In this document: positions 25,481-34,209 of the stretch, in pieces
How positions within the stretch are numbered: the stretch's first letter is position 1
Layout of the letters: each line of letters starts with the position of its first letter
Source: Erysipelatoclostridium sp. AM42-17
Lineage (GTDB): Bacteria > Bacillota_I > Bacilli_A > Erysipelotrichales > Coprobacillaceae
NCBI RefSeq assembly: GCF_003480255.1
Contig: NZ_QUIN01000004.1
Location: 39,984-103,983, forward strand
DNA: 64,000 nucleotides
Direction of reading: 5' to 3'
The notes under the pieces: model-generated
The model's input: the letters and a program-made list of their open reading frames with translations, nothing else
Databases searched by the model: none
What the model was told of the DNA's origin: nothing
Made by a program: the position numbers and the translations under genes

Positions 25481-27058
25481 ATGGAAAAAAAGAAATTAAT
25501 ACAATTTAGAAATATTGTTAAAGATTTTGATGGAACGGTTGTTTTAAAAGGAATTAATTTAGATATTTATGAAAATGAATTTGTGACATTATTAGGACCT
25601 AGTGGTTGTGGGAAAACAACATTACTCAGAATACTAGGTGGCTTTTTAGATGCAAATGAAGGTCAAGTTATTTTTGATGGAGAAGACATTAGTCATGTTC
25701 CTCCACATAAAAGAGAACTCAATACAGTGTTTCAAAAATATGCATTATTTCCTCATATGACAGTTTATCAAAATATTGCTTTTGGATTAAAAATAAAAAA
25801 AATGAGTTCAGATGTCATTGAACAAATGGTTATGAAAATGTTGAAATTAATTGGTTTAGAGGGTTATGAAAATAAAAATGTAACATTACTTTCTGGTGGT
25901 CAACAACAACGTGTAGCTATTGCTAGGGCATTGGTTAATGAACCTAAAGTTTTATTATTGGATGAACCATTAGGCGCTTTAGATTTAAAATTAAGAAAAG
26001 AAATGCAATACGAATTAAAAAGAATTCAACAAGAAGTAGGAATTACTTTTATTTTTGTTACTCATGATCAAGAAGAAGCGTTAACGATGTCTGATAAAAT
26101 TGTGGTAATGAAAGATGGTATGATTCAACAAATCGGTTCACCGGAAGATATTTATAATGAACCAGAAAATCAATATGTCGCTAAATTTATAGGTGAAAGC
26201 AATTTGATTTCAGGAGTTATGTTAGAAGATTATAAAGTTAAATTTGATGATCATGTTTTTGATTGCGTTGATTTCGGTTTTAAAGAAAAAGAACCAGTTG
26301 ATATTGTTATCCGCCCTGAAGATATTGATATTGTAGAAGAAAATCAAGGAAAAATGACAGGAGAAGTATTGAGCGTTTTATTTAAAGGGGTACACTATGA
26401 AATTATGGTAGAAACTGTACCAGGAACAACAGTGATTGTTCAAATGCAAGTAACTCAAAGCCATGATGTTACTTCTGAAAATGGTAAAGAAAAAATGAGT
26501 GCTAATGATTTCTATGTTGATATTGAAGATTTACATCTTCTAGATGATGCTGAAATTATTGCTCGTGCTGATGCAAAAGCATGGGATCCAGAAACTGATG
26601 AATATATTTCGATTAATAAGATTGAATATGATTTAAAAAATGAATTAGGAGAATATCCAGTTGTTTTCTCTACTTCAAATGGAACAGAAGTAAGGAGAAA
26701 AATTATTGTTGTCAATCAACCGTTTGTTAAAAACTTAAAAGCCAATGAAGGGGTTATGGCATTTAATTTCTTTAAAACAATTGATGAAATTAAAGAATCA
26801 GTAGCTTTAGATACCGATTTAAAAACTTGGGCTAATGCACAAGGATGGAAATTAAATGATGAAGATGAATCAGTTGACATTTATGTTGATTATGATTTTG
26901 ATCCTGAAACAATTAAAGAAGGCATTTATCAAGTACGTTTTTCTACAGAAGGTAGAGAATTTAAAATACATACAACGGATTATGTAGAAGAAGGTAAAAA
27001 GGTCGGATTAACTTTCTTCCCAGAAGATATTCATGTTATGAAGAAGATGGTGTTCTAA
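25481..27058 (+). CDS. potA: Spermidine/putrescine ABC transporter ATPase PotA with inserted Ig-like repeats
   Basis: 525 residues, much longer than the usual 350-380. The ATPase domain has Walker [10 protein letters not shown] at 39-47, signature LSGGQQQR near 137 and Walker B LLLDEP near 160. A TOBE region follows (about 245-350). Then come two tandem segments, about 355-408 and 425-495, each ending in a G-Y-x-V-x-F-S-T motif followed by a charged strand; they look like bacterial Ig-like folds. The usual TOBE end [15 protein letters not shown] closes the protein. ATG 25481 follows GAGAGGGAGAG; the frame is open from 25439 but without SD. It shares one base with potB. Confidence 0.9.
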   Translation: MEKKKLIQFRNIVKDFDGTVVLKGINLDIYENEFVTLLGPSGCGKTTLLRILGGFLDANEGQVIFDGEDISHVPPHKRELNTVFQKYALFPHMTVYQNIAFGLKIKKMSSDVIEQMVMKMLKLIGLEGYENKNVTLLSGGQQQRVAIARALVNEPKVLLLDEPLGALDLKLRKEMQYELKRIQQEVGITFIFVTHDQEEALTMSDKIVVMKDGMIQQIGSPEDIYNEPENQYVAKFIGESNLISGVMLEDYKVKFDDHVFDCVDFGFKEKEPVDIVIRPEDIDIVEENQGKMTGEVLSVLFKGVHYEIMVETVPGTTVIVQMQVTQSHDVTSENGKEKMSANDFYVDIEDLHLLDDAEIIARADAKAWDPETDEYISINKIEYDLKNELGEYPVVFSTSNGTEVRRKIIVVNQPFVKNLKANEGVMAFNFFKTIDEIKESVALDTDLKTWANAQGWKLNDEDESVDIYVDYDFDPETIKEGIYQVRFSTEGREFKIHTTDYVEEGKKVGLTFFPEDIHVMKKMVF

Positions 27059-27897
27059 TGAAAAAACTATCTCAATTAGCTATACCATATATGATATGGG
27101 CTGCATTAATGATATTGTTACCAATGATTTTAATTGCTTTATATGCTTTTACAACACAAGGTAACAGTATTGTTAGTTTTTCGTTTACATTAGCTCATTT
27201 TAAGAAGTTTTTTACCGACCCAGACTTTTTACTTGTTTTATGGCGTTCAATCAGTATCGCTATTAAAACGACGATTATATGCGTACTTTTAGGATATCCT
27301 ATTGCTTATTTTATTGCGCGTAGTAGTGATCGTTTAAGAAATATTTTAGTTTTAGTGATTACTCTTCCTATGTGGATCAATATGCTTGTAAGAACTTATG
27401 CATGGATTGGTCTTTTATCTGATGGCGGAATCATTCAGACTATTTTGAAATGGACAGGACTTTATCATGGACAATTGCTTTATAGTGAAGGTGCTGTTTT
27501 ATTAGGAATGGTTTATAACTTTATTCCTTTTATGATTTTACAAATTAACACTGCTTTATGTAAAATGGATAAATCTTTATTGGAAGCAAGTGCTGATCTT
27601 GGAGCAAATAAGATTCAAACATTTATTAAAGTAACTTTCCCATTGTCTTTATCAGGAGTAGTAAGTGGCATTGCTTTGGTTTTTTTACCAGCAGTAAGTT
27701 CATTTTTCATTCCAAAATTATTAGGTGGAGGTCAATATTTCTTAATAGGAAATGTTATTGAAAATCAATTTATTACAGTTGGTGAATGGAATTTTGGTAG
27801 TGCTATCTCTTTGATTATTGCTGCTATTATGATGGTATGTATGTATGCTATTAGAAAAATAGATGAAAGAAATAGTGGAGGTAGTCAAAAATTATGA
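27058..27897 (+). CDS. potB: Spermidine/putrescine ABC transporter permease PotB
   Basis: 279 residues with about six membrane segments. The EAA-type loop LEASADLGANKIQTFIKVTFPLS is at about residues 178-200, where the ATPase docks. The N terminus begins with a basic KKLSQLA and a long hydrophobic segment. Together with PotC it forms the channel for polyamines. The stop overlaps the start of the potCD gene by four bases. Confidence 0.92.
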   Translation: MKKLSQLAIPYMIWAALMILLPMILIALYAFTTQGNSIVSFSFTLAHFKKFFTDPDFLLVLWRSISIAIKTTIICVLLGYPIAYFIARSSDRLRNILVLVITLPMWINMLVRTYAWIGLLSDGGIIQTILKWTGLYHGQLLYSEGAVLLGMVYNFIPFMILQINTALCKMDKSLLEASADLGANKIQTFIKVTFPLSLSGVVSGIALVFLPAVSSFFIPKLLGGGQYFLIGNVIENQFITVGEWNFGSAISLIIAAIMMVCMYAIRKIDERNSGGSQKL

Positions 27898-29783
27898 AAA
27901 AGAACAAAAGAATAGTAGGAAAAATATTAATGGCGTTGGTTGTTATCTTTTTCTATCTCCCAATCTTATTTATGATTGTCTTTTCATTTAATTCTGGTAA
28001 ATCTTTAACAAGTTTTAGTGGATTTAGTACGATATGGTATCAAAAAATGTTTGCTAGTAGAGATATGATGCAATCATTATATACGACAATTTCTGTTGCA
28101 GTCATTGCAACAATTGTTTCTACAATTGTTGGAACGATTACAGCAATTGGTTTATCTAAATCAAAGAAAATTATACAAAAAGTTGTTTCCCAACTTAATG
28201 ATTTTCCGATTATGAATCCTGAAATTGTTACAGCAATTGGTTTAATGCTTTTATTTATTACGTTTCATATAGAAAAAGGCTATATGACAATGTTGCTTGC
28301 ACATATTGCTTTTTGTATTCCTTATGTCATATTAAGCGTTATGCCTAAAATTCGATCTCTAGATCCTAATTTAGCTGATGCAGCAATGGATTTAGGGGCT
28401 ACACCTTGGCAGGCTTTGACAAAGGTCTTAGTGCCTCAAATCATGCCGGGAATTATATCGGGAGCGCTTATTGCCTTTACAATGTCGTTTGATGATTTTA
28501 TTATTTCATATTTTGTTACCGGTGGTGGTGTGAAGAATTTAAGCATTATGGTTTATACGATGTCAAAACGTGTAAATCCAAGCATTAACGCTATATCGAC
28601 ACTGGTTGTTGTTTTAATTACGATTGTTCTCATTGTTATTAATGTTTTACCAATGATTAAACAAAAAAGAGTGGAAACAAATAAAGCACCATTATCAAAG
28701 AAATGGATTGCTGTTTTAGTAAGTATCACTGTTGCAGTTGCAGGGCTTGGTGTGGGCTTATCTAAAGGTGGTTTTAACTCAAAAAAATATGCCGGGCAAA
28801 CATTACATGTTTATAACTGGGGAGAATATACTGGAGAAAATTTAATTAGCAATTTTGAAGAAAAAACAGGTGCTAAAGTTGTTATGGATATATTTGATTC
28901 TAATGAACAGATGTATATCAAAATTGCTAATGGTGAGTCTTATGATGTTATTGTGCCTAGTGATTACATGATTGAAAGATTAATTAATGAAAAATTAATT
29001 CAAAAATTAGATCGTTCAAAATTAGATTGTTTAGACTTGCTAGCAAAAGGGGTAAAAGGACTTCCTTATGATCCACACAATGAGTATTCAGTACCTTATT
29101 TTTGGGGAACTGTAGGTATTACTTATGATAAAACAAAAGTGAGTCAGGAAGATTTGGATAAAGAAGGATATAATATTTTCTTGGATCAAAAATATAAAGG
29201 AAATATTTATTTGTATGATTCTGAGCGAGATTCTTTTATGATGGCTTTAAAAGCTTTGGGATATTCAATGAATACAACTAATCAAAACGAATTGAATGAA
29301 GCATATCAATGGCTAATTAATTGTGTCAACACAATGCAACCAGAGATAGTTACTGATGAAATTATTGATAATATGGCTCAAGGAAGAAAAGCACTGGGAT
29401 TAATGTATTCTGGTGATGCAGCTTATGTTATGTCAGAAAATAAAAATATGGGATTCTATATGCCAAAAGAAGGAACAAACTTATGGTCTGATGCCATGGT
29501 TATTCCTAAGAATGCAAAAAACGTGCCATTAGCACATGAATTTATTAATTATGTTACAAGTTATGAAGGAGCATATGATAATTCTAGTTATGTAGGATAT
29601 ACGTCTTCAAATAAAGAGGTATTAAAGGAATTAGCATCAACAGATTATAAGGGAATCAATGCGTATAAACCACGTTCAGGTTATAAAAAAGATGAAGTAT
29701 TTGCTTATGATGAAAATACAAGAAAAGTTATTTCTAGTTTATTTAGTAAAGTGAAAATTGCAGCTTCAAATGCATCAAAATAA
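27894..29783 (+). CDS. potCD: Fused polyamine permease and substrate-binding protein PotC-PotD
   Basis: 629 residues in one frame. Residues about 1-258 are a PotC-type permease (DAAMDLGATPWQALTKVLVPQIMP EAA loop near 163-190). A further hydrophobic segment at about 268-290 anchors the second part. Residues about 300-629 are a PotD/SpuD-like periplasmic-binding domain: LHVYNWGEYTGENLISNFEEKTG, then YDVIVPSDYMIERLI and the LGLMYSGDAAYVM region. The binding protein therefore has no lipobox but is tethered to the channel, and would act at the outer face of the membrane. Such fusions occur in other Firmicutes. Confidence 0.92.
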   Translation: MKKNKRIVGKILMALVVIFFYLPILFMIVFSFNSGKSLTSFSGFSTIWYQKMFASRDMMQSLYTTISVAVIATIVSTIVGTITAIGLSKSKKIIQKVVSQLNDFPIMNPEIVTAIGLMLLFITFHIEKGYMTMLLAHIAFCIPYVILSVMPKIRSLDPNLADAAMDLGATPWQALTKVLVPQIMPGIISGALIAFTMSFDDFIISYFVTGGGVKNLSIMVYTMSKRVNPSINAISTLVVVLITIVLIVINVLPMIKQKRVETNKAPLSKKWIAVLVSITVAVAGLGVGLSKGGFNSKKYAGQTLHVYNWGEYTGENLISNFEEKTGAKVVMDIFDSNEQMYIKIANGESYDVIVPSDYMIERLINEKLIQKLDRSKLDCLDLLAKGVKGLPYDPHNEYSVPYFWGTVGITYDKTKVSQEDLDKEGYNIFLDQKYKGNIYLYDSERDSFMMALKALGYSMNTTNQNELNEAYQWLINCVNTMQPEIVTDEIIDNMAQGRKALGLMYSGDAAYVMSENKNMGFYMPKEGTNLWSDAMVIPKNAKNVPLAHEFINYVTSYEGAYDNSSYVGYTSSNKEVLKELASTDYKGINAYKPRSGYKKDEVFAYDENTRKVISSLFSKVKIAASNASK

Positions 29784-29809
29784 GGATGAAATTTTTCATC
29801 CTTATTTTT
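29777..29809 (+). terminator. Terminator after potCD
   Basis: AAAATAAGGATGAA pairs with TTCATCCTTATTTT around a short loop, followed by Ts. It ends the polyamine operon. Confidence 0.85.
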
Positions 29810-29873
29810 GTTGATATAATCAAAACTTTTTGAAAAAATAGAGTCATCCACAAAAAATAAGTGTGGAATTTTA

Positions 29874-29903
29874 TTGACAAACAAGGGTGTCAAATTATAT
29901 AAT
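29874..29903 (+). promoter_or_regulatory. Upstream promoter of tRNA cluster
   Basis: TTGACA (29874-29879), 18 bp, TATAAT (29898-29903): consensus boxes. Confidence 0.75.
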
Positions 29904-29960
29904 AGTCATTGTCTTGAAAGAGACATGCTTAAATCGAAAAAATTAAAAAGAAAAAAACTG

Positions 29961-29989
29961 TTGCAATTTGTGTGATAATATCATATAAT
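29961..29989 (+). promoter_or_regulatory. Second promoter of tRNA cluster
   Basis: TTGCAA (29961-29966), 17 bp, TATAAT (29984-29989), 24 bases before the first tRNA. Tandem promoters are common for stable-RNA operons. Confidence 0.65.
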
Positions 29990-30013
29990 AATTAAGCGAC
30001 ATAAATAAGAAAT

Positions 30014-30088
30014 GGTTCCATGGCCAAGTTGGTAAGGCAACAGACTGCAACTCTGTTATCATCGGTTCGAGTCCGGTTGGAACCTCCA
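30014..30088 (+). tRNA. tRNA-Cys (GCA)
   Basis: Cloverleaf with acceptor GGTTCCA/TGGAACC, anticodon stem CAGA/TCTG with loop CTGCAAC, T-arm GGTTCGAGTCC and encoded CCA. First of eleven tRNAs on this strand. Confidence 0.95.
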
Positions 30089-30094
30089 TTTTAT

Positions 30095-30184
30095 GCCCAG
30101 GTGGCGAAACTGGTAGACGCACAGGACTTAAAATCCTGCGGACCTTTAAAATCCGTGCCGGTTCGATTCCGGCCCTGGGCACCA
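30095..30184 (+). tRNA. tRNA-Leu (TAA)
   Basis: Acceptor GCCCAGG/CCTGGGC, anticodon stem CAGGA/TCCTG with loop CTTAAAA, long variable arm (class II), T-loop GTTCGATTC, encoded CCA. Confidence 0.95.
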
Positions 30185-30196
30185 TTTAAAAAATGC

Positions 30197-30225
30197 TTGA
30201 CTTATCTTAATGAATTTGATAAAAT
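30197..30225 (+). promoter_or_regulatory. Internal promoter within tRNA cluster
   Basis: TTGACT (30197-30202), 17 bp, TAAAAT (30220-30225), in the 59-base gap between tRNA-Leu and tRNA-Arg. It could drive the nine downstream tRNAs separately. Confidence 0.6.
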
Positions 30226-30243
30226 AATCAAGCGTTATGAATT

Positions 30244-30320
30244 GCGCTAGTAGCTCAACTGGATAGAGTGCTTGACTACGGATCAAGAGGTTGTGGGTTC
30301 GATTCCTGCCTAGCGCGCCA
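30244..30320 (+). tRNA. tRNA-Arg (ACG)
   Basis: Acceptor GCGCTAG/CTAGCGC, anticodon stem CTTGA/TCAAG with loop CTACGGA, encoded CCA. The ACG anticodon needs A34-to-inosine editing by TadA to read all CGU/CGC/CGA codons. Confidence 0.95.
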
Positions 30321-30325
30321 TTTAT

Positions 30326-30402
30326 CGGGAAGTAGCACAGCTTGGTAGTGCACCTGGTTTGGGACCAGGGGGTCGCAGGTTCAAATCCTGTCTTCCCGAC
30401 CA
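30326..30402 (+). tRNA. tRNA-Pro (TGG)
   Basis: Acceptor CGGGAAG/CTTCCCG, anticodon stem CCTGG/CCAGG with loop TTTGGGA, encoded CCA. Confidence 0.95.
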
Positions 30403-30414
30403 TTTAAAATAATT

Positions 30415-30490
30415 GGGGCCATAGCTCAGCTGGGAGAGCACCTGCCTTGCACGCAGGGGGTCAGCGGTTCGATCCCGCTTGGCTCCACCA
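30415..30490 (+). tRNA. tRNA-Ala (TGC)
   Basis: Acceptor GGGGCCA/TGGCTCC (one G-U), anticodon stem CCTGC/GCAGG with loop CTTGCAC, encoded CCA. Confidence 0.95.
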
Positions 30491-30510
30491 ATTTAATTAA
30501 AACATAACAT

Positions 30511-30587
30511 GGCGGGATAGCTCAGCTGGCTAGAGCATTCGGTTCATACCCGGAGGGTCGAGGGTTCGAATCCCCCTCCCGCTACCA
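30511..30587 (+). tRNA. tRNA-Met (CAT), elongator
   Basis: Acceptor GGCGGGA/TCCCGCT-type with loop TTCATAC in the anticodon arm. The body GGCGGGATAGCTCAGCTGGC is that of elongator Met tRNAs in Bacilli. Encoded CCA. Confidence 0.9.
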
Positions 30588-30619
30588 TGTTAGAGTTGGT
30601 GCCCTTAAGGCAAAGACAC

Positions 30620-30696
30620 GGACCCTTAGCTCAGTTGGTTAGAGCTATCGGCTCATAACCGATCGGTCGTTGGTTCGAGTCCAACAGGGTCCACCA
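30620..30696 (+). tRNA. tRNA-Ile2 (CAT, lysidine-modified)
   Basis: Anticodon loop CTCATAA with stem ATCGG/CCGAT. The acceptor GGACCCT/AGGGTCC and the GGTCGTTGGTTCGAGTCC arm resemble Bacillus tRNA-Ile2, in which TilS converts C34 to lysidine so the tRNA reads AUA. The assignment as Ile rather than Met is by resemblance. Confidence 0.82.
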
Positions 30697-30709
30697 TTAT
30701 TATTGAAGC

Positions 30710-30802
30710 GGAGATTTACCCAAGTCTGGCTGAAGGGACTGGTCTTGAAAACCAGCAGAGGATTAACGTCCTGCGGGGGTTCGAATCCCTCAATCTCCGC
30801 CA
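30710..30802 (+). tRNA. tRNA-Ser (TGA)
   Basis: Acceptor GGAGATT/AATCTCC, anticodon stem CTGGT/ACCAG with loop CTTGAAA, long variable arm (CAGAGGATTAACGTCCTG), encoded CCA. Confidence 0.95.
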
Positions 30803-30818
30803 TTTAAAAAATTCATAT

Positions 30819-30895
<77 letters not shown>

Positions 30896-30898
30896 AAA

Positions 30899-30975
30899 GG
30901 TCTGGTAGTTCAGCTGGTTAGAATGCCGCCCTGTCACGGCGGAGGTCGCGGGTTCGAGTCCCGTCCAGACCGCCA
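30899..30975 (+). tRNA. tRNA-Asp (GTC)
   Basis: Acceptor GGTCTGG/CCAGACC, anticodon stem CCGCC/GGCGG with loop CTGTCAC, encoded GCCA end. Confidence 0.95.
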
Positions 30976-30978
30976 AAT

Positions 30979-31054
<76 letters not shown>

Positions 31055-31065
31055 TTTGATAATTT

Positions 31066-31090
31066 AGGAACTCATTAGAGTTCCTTTTTT
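31066..31090 (+). terminator. Terminator of tRNA operon
   Basis: AGGAACTC (31066-31073) pairs with GAGTTCCT (31078-31085) around ATTA, then Ts. Confidence 0.88.
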
Positions 31091-31108
31091 GTATAAAAGG
31101 AGATATAT

Positions 31109-31513
31109 ATGAAATACAAAGATATGAGAATGACTATGATTGCATTTATACTTAATATTATTATCTTGTTTATGATGATCTATTTTTTAACTATTCATCA
31201 GATATTTAAGTTTTGTATTGCAGGACTTTTGTTTATGATGACTTTGTCAATGGCGCTTATGAAATTTAAATGTTATGTTTTTGATGATTCGGTCATTGTT
31301 TATTCTTTTAAAGGAATAGGTGTCTTTCCTCAAGTAGTCAAATATGATAACGTGCAATCATATGAGTTGATTTCTAAACATAAATTAATTATTAATTTGA
31401 ACAATCATAAAAGAGTAAAGTTATGCATTTTTGATGCTCATTCTTATTATCTTGATCTAGATCAACAATATCATCAATTTTTAAATAAAAAAAATAATAC
31501 ATCTAATAAGTAG
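31109..31513 (+). CDS. Hypothetical membrane protein with PH-like C-terminal region
   Basis: 134 residues. Two hydrophobic segments (about 8-28 and 32-50) are followed by a beta-rich part from about 52 (CYVFDDSVIVYSF, VVKYDNVQSYELISKHKLIINL, KRVKLCIF) that resembles bacterial PH/YcxB-like domains. No function recognised. SD AAAGGAGAT precedes the ATG. The stop lies inside the following bidirectional terminator. Confidence 0.6.
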   Translation: MKYKDMRMTMIAFILNIIILFMMIYFLTIHQIFKFCIAGLLFMMTLSMALMKFKCYVFDDSVIVYSFKGIGVFPQVVKYDNVQSYELISKHKLIINLNNHKRVKLCIFDAHSYYLDLDQQYHQFLNKKNNTSNK

Positions 31514-31526
31514 ATGTATTATTTTT
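31490..31526. terminator. Bidirectional terminator between the membrane protein and gdhA
   Basis: AATAATACATCTA pairs with TAGATGTATTATT around a 5-nt loop, with A-run left and T-run right. Confidence 0.88.
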
Positions 31527-31546
31527 ATTTACATGTTTATTGTATT

Positions 31547-32890
31547 TTAATAAATTCCTTGTGAAATCATAGCCGCAACAACTTTTTCAAATCCAGCGAT
31601 ATTTGCACCTTTGATTAAGTCGTATCCTAAACCATATTTTTCACTAGCAGCTACAGAAGAATGATAAATATCTTTCATGATATTATGAAGTTTTTCATCA
31701 ACTTCTTCTCTTGTCCAATTATAACGCATAGAGTTTTGTGACATTTCTAATGCAGATACAGCAACACCACCGGCATTAGCAGCTTTGGCTGGTCCTAATG
31801 TTCCACCTTGACTTAAGAAGTAATGAACAGCTTCAGCAGTAGTAGGCATGTTAGCACCTTCAATGATATATTTAACTCCGTTAGCGACTAATTGTTTTGC
31901 TTCTTCTTCACCGATTTCATTTTGTGTAGCACAAGGGAATGCCATGTCTACTTTTAATCCCCATGGTTTTTCACCAGCGTGGAATTCACAACCAAATTTT
32001 TCAGCGTAATCTTTTAATTTAACATCATTTGATTCTCTGATTTTTAATAAGAAATCAATTTTTTCATCTGTAGTGATTCCTTCTGGATCATATACGTAAC
32101 CGTCACGTCCTGAAATAGAAACAACTTTTGCTCCATATTCTCTTGCTTTTAAACATACACCCCAAGCAACGTTTCCGTATCCTGATACAGCGATTGTTTT
32201 ACCTTCATATGTTTCCCCGAAGTGAGCTAATACTTCTTTTCCGTAGTATACAGCACCGAATCCAGTTGCTTCTGGACGAATTAATGATCCACCATATGGC
32301 ATAGGTTTACCAGTTAGTACACCATTTTCAAAGGCACTCTTAATTCTCTTATATTGTCCAAATAAATATCCGATTTCACGTCCACCAACACCGATGTCAC
32401 CAGCAGGTACATCAACGCTAGGTCCAATGTGACGATATAATTCAGTCATAAATGATTGACAGAATCTCATGATTTCTGCATCTGATTTTCCTTGTGGGTC
32501 GAAATCAGATCCACCTTTACCACCACCGATAGGTAGAGTAGTTAATGAGTTTTTGAAAATTTGTTCAAATCCTAAGAATTTGATAATTCCTAAGTTAACT
32601 GATGGGTGGAATCTTAAACCACCTTTATATGGTCCAATGGCACTTGAGAATTGGACACGGTATCCTCTGTTAACTTGAACTTGTCCTTGATCATCCATCC
32701 AAGGTACTTTGAACATTAATGTTCTTTCTGGTTCTACTAATCTTTCTAAGATAGCCATTTTTTCATATTCAGGATGAGCAGCGATTACAGGTTCTAAGCT
32801 TTCAAGAACTTCTTCTACTGCTTGAATGAATTCTGGCTGATCAGCATTTTTTTCTTTAACGCTTTTTAATACTTTTTCAATATAATTCAT
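31547..32890 (-). CDS. gdhA: NADP-type glutamate dehydrogenase
   Basis: 447 residues, the length of hexameric bacterial GDH. LPIGGGKGGSDFDPQGKSD carries the catalytic Lys region, VPAGDIGVGGREIGYLFGQYKRI is the cofactor/substrate loop, and SGYGNVAWG the Rossmann glycine motif. MRYNWTREEVDEKL and the GFEKVVAAM end are typical of the S50 type. It aminates 2-oxoglutarate to glutamate with ammonia. SD AGGAGG on the minus strand. Glutamate supply next to the his operon may be coincidental. Confidence 0.96.
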   Translation of the reverse strand: MNYIEKVLKSVKEKNADQPEFIQAVEEVLESLEPVIAAHPEYEKMAILERLVEPERTLMFKVPWMDDQGQVQVNRGYRVQFSSAIGPYKGGLRFHPSVNLGIIKFLGFEQIFKNSLTTLPIGGGKGGSDFDPQGKSDAEIMRFCQSFMTELYRHIGPSVDVPAGDIGVGGREIGYLFGQYKRIKSAFENGVLTGKPMPYGGSLIRPEATGFGAVYYGKEVLAHFGETYEGKTIAVSGYGNVAWGVCLKAREYGAKVVSISGRDGYVYDPEGITTDEKIDFLLKIRESNDVKLKDYAEKFGCEFHAGEKPWGLKVDMAFPCATQNEIGEEEAKQLVANGVKYIIEGANMPTTAEAVHYFLSQGGTLGPAKAANAGGVAVSALEMSQNSMRYNWTREEVDEKLHNIMKDIYHSSVAASEKYGLGYDLIKGANIAGFEKVVAAMISQGIY

Positions 32891-33033
32891 TTTAATTGTC
32901 CTCCTGGTTATTATTGTAAACCCTCTTTAATAATAAATAAATATATTGAGAAATAATTATTGTAAGAATAAGTTATTAATATAATAAAAGATAATTTAAT
33001 GAAATAGTACTTTATTTTGTATACAATTTATGC

Positions 33034-33039
33034 TAATAT
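33034..33039 (+). promoter_or_regulatory. Extended -10 of the his operon promoter
   Basis: TGCTAATAT gives an extended -10 (TG-n-TAATAT) 24 bases before the leader ATG. A clear -35 is not seen, consistent with an extended -10 promoter. Confidence 0.45.
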
Positions 33040-33062
33040 AGTACCAACAAGAGGTGATCAAT

Positions 33063-33116
33063 ATGAAAAAACTTATTTTTGTACAATTAAATCACCATCA
33101 CCATTGGAATACATAG
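33063..33116 (+). CDS. hisL: Histidine operon leader peptide (17 residues, four consecutive His)
   Basis: ATG at 33063 follows GAGGTGAT at 33051-33058. The frame reads MKKLIFVQLNHHHHWNT and ends TAG at 33114-33116. The four His codons are CAC CAT CAC CAT at 33093-33104. It lies about 70 bases before a perfect terminator hairpin and 119 bases before hisZ. This is the classical layout for ribosome-mediated attenuation as in enteric hisL. No homologue search was possible; the name is by analogy. Confidence 0.85.
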   Translation: MKKLIFVQLNHHHHWNT

Positions 33117-33218
33117 GGTTATATCATTTGATGATACAGCCCATTTTCACTATATATTAAGGGCGTATCTAATGGCACAATAAAGAACAACGAGTCATTA
33201 GTCAATGACTCGTTTTTT
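33117..33218 (+). promoter_or_regulatory. his attenuator with alternative hairpins and terminator
   Basis: The terminator is AACGAGTCATT (33189-33199) paired with AATGACTCGTT (33204-33214) followed by Ts to 33218. Upstream, GATAC-a-GCCC (33133-33142) pairs with GGGC-GTATC (33161-33169). CTAATG (33169-33174) can instead pair with CATTAG (33196-33201), which would break the terminator arm. CCATT inside the His codons (33101-33105) can also pair with AATGG (33171-33175), so ribosome position on the His run can decide which structure forms. No T-box GGGTGGNACC motif is present. Confidence 0.75.
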
Positions 33219-33234
33219 AGTAGGGGGACATAGA

Positions 33235-34209
33235 ATGGAAGAGTTTCAGTATTTAATACCAGAAGAAAGCATTGATGCAATTATTACAAATGTATCAAAA
33301 TTAAGAGAAATAGAGAATAATTTAAGGGGGATTTTTTCTAGTCATGGGTACAATGAGGTTTTAATGCCATCGTTTGAATATGTTGACTTGTATACCAAGT
33401 TAGATTGCGGCTTTGAATTAGATAAAATGTTTCAATATATTAATCATGAGGGTAAAAATGTAGCAATGAGGTTGGATTTTACAATTCCACTAGCTCGTCT
33501 TTATGCTAACAGTCATAATCAGGATGTTGCACGTTATTGTTATTTTGGTAAAGTATACCGTAAAGAAACGATGCATAAAGGTAGAAGTAGCGAATTTTTT
33601 CAAGGTGGGGTCGAATTGATGAATCTGCCTGGTCTTCAAGGTGATTTGGAATGCATGAATATGATTCAACAATCATTAAAATATTTAGCTTTAAAAAACA
33701 TTTTAATTGAATTAGGTTCTGCTAAATTTTACAATCGATTATTAGAATTAGTAGAAGATAAAAAGGATGATTTGACACATATTTTAAGATTAAGAGACAT
33801 CAGTGGTATGAAAAAGTTTGTTGAAGAAAATTATTTTTATGATGGACTTAATCAATTATTATTAAAATTACCTACGGCCTTTGGAAATATTGATTTATTA
33901 GAAGAAGCTATTGATACCATTAAAGATCAGGAATTAAAAGATGCATTAATTGAATTAAGAGATTTATATAATTCACTTGAAAATAAAGAACATATTATTT
34001 TTGATTTGGGAATGGTTCCGACAATGAAATATTATACTGGTTTAATGATTAAGGGTTATAGCGATCAATCAGCTTCACCTATTATCTCAGGGGGAAGATA
34101 TGATGATTTATTACCACGTTTTAATCGTCAGGCAAGTGCGATAGGATTTTGTTATCACATGAATCATATTTTAAAAGCGATTGAAAGAGAAGGTGAAATC
34201 AATGATTAA
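33235..34209 (+). CDS. hisZ: ATP phosphoribosyltransferase regulatory subunit
   Basis: 324 residues, a HisRS-like paralogue without catalytic aminoacylation that partners with short HisG. The start [43 protein letters not shown] and the class II core [13 protein letters not shown] are visible. ATG 33235 follows AGGGGGA; a frame from 33205 overlaps the terminator and is rejected. The stop overlaps the hisG start. Confidence 0.93.
   Translation: MEEFQYLIPEESIDAIITNVSKLREIENNLRGIFSSHGYNEVLMPSFEYVDLYTKLDCGFELDKMFQYINHEGKNVAMRLDFTIPLARLYANSHNQDVARYCYFGKVYRKETMHKGRSSEFFQGGVELMNLPGLQGDLECMNMIQQSLKYLALKNILIELGSAKFYNRLLELVEDKKDDLTHILRLRDISGMKKFVEENYFYDGLNQLLLKLPTAFGNIDLLEEAIDTIKDQELKDALIELRDLYNSLENKEHIIFDLGMVPTMKYYTGLMIKGYSDQSASPIISGGRYDDLLPRFNRQASAIGFCYHMNHILKAIEREGEIND

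Noticed and set aside
33117..33234. T-box riboswitch for the his operon
   Set aside because: No T-box sequence (AGGGTGGNACCGCG) or stem I specifier arrangement; the leader peptide with His codons explains the terminator.
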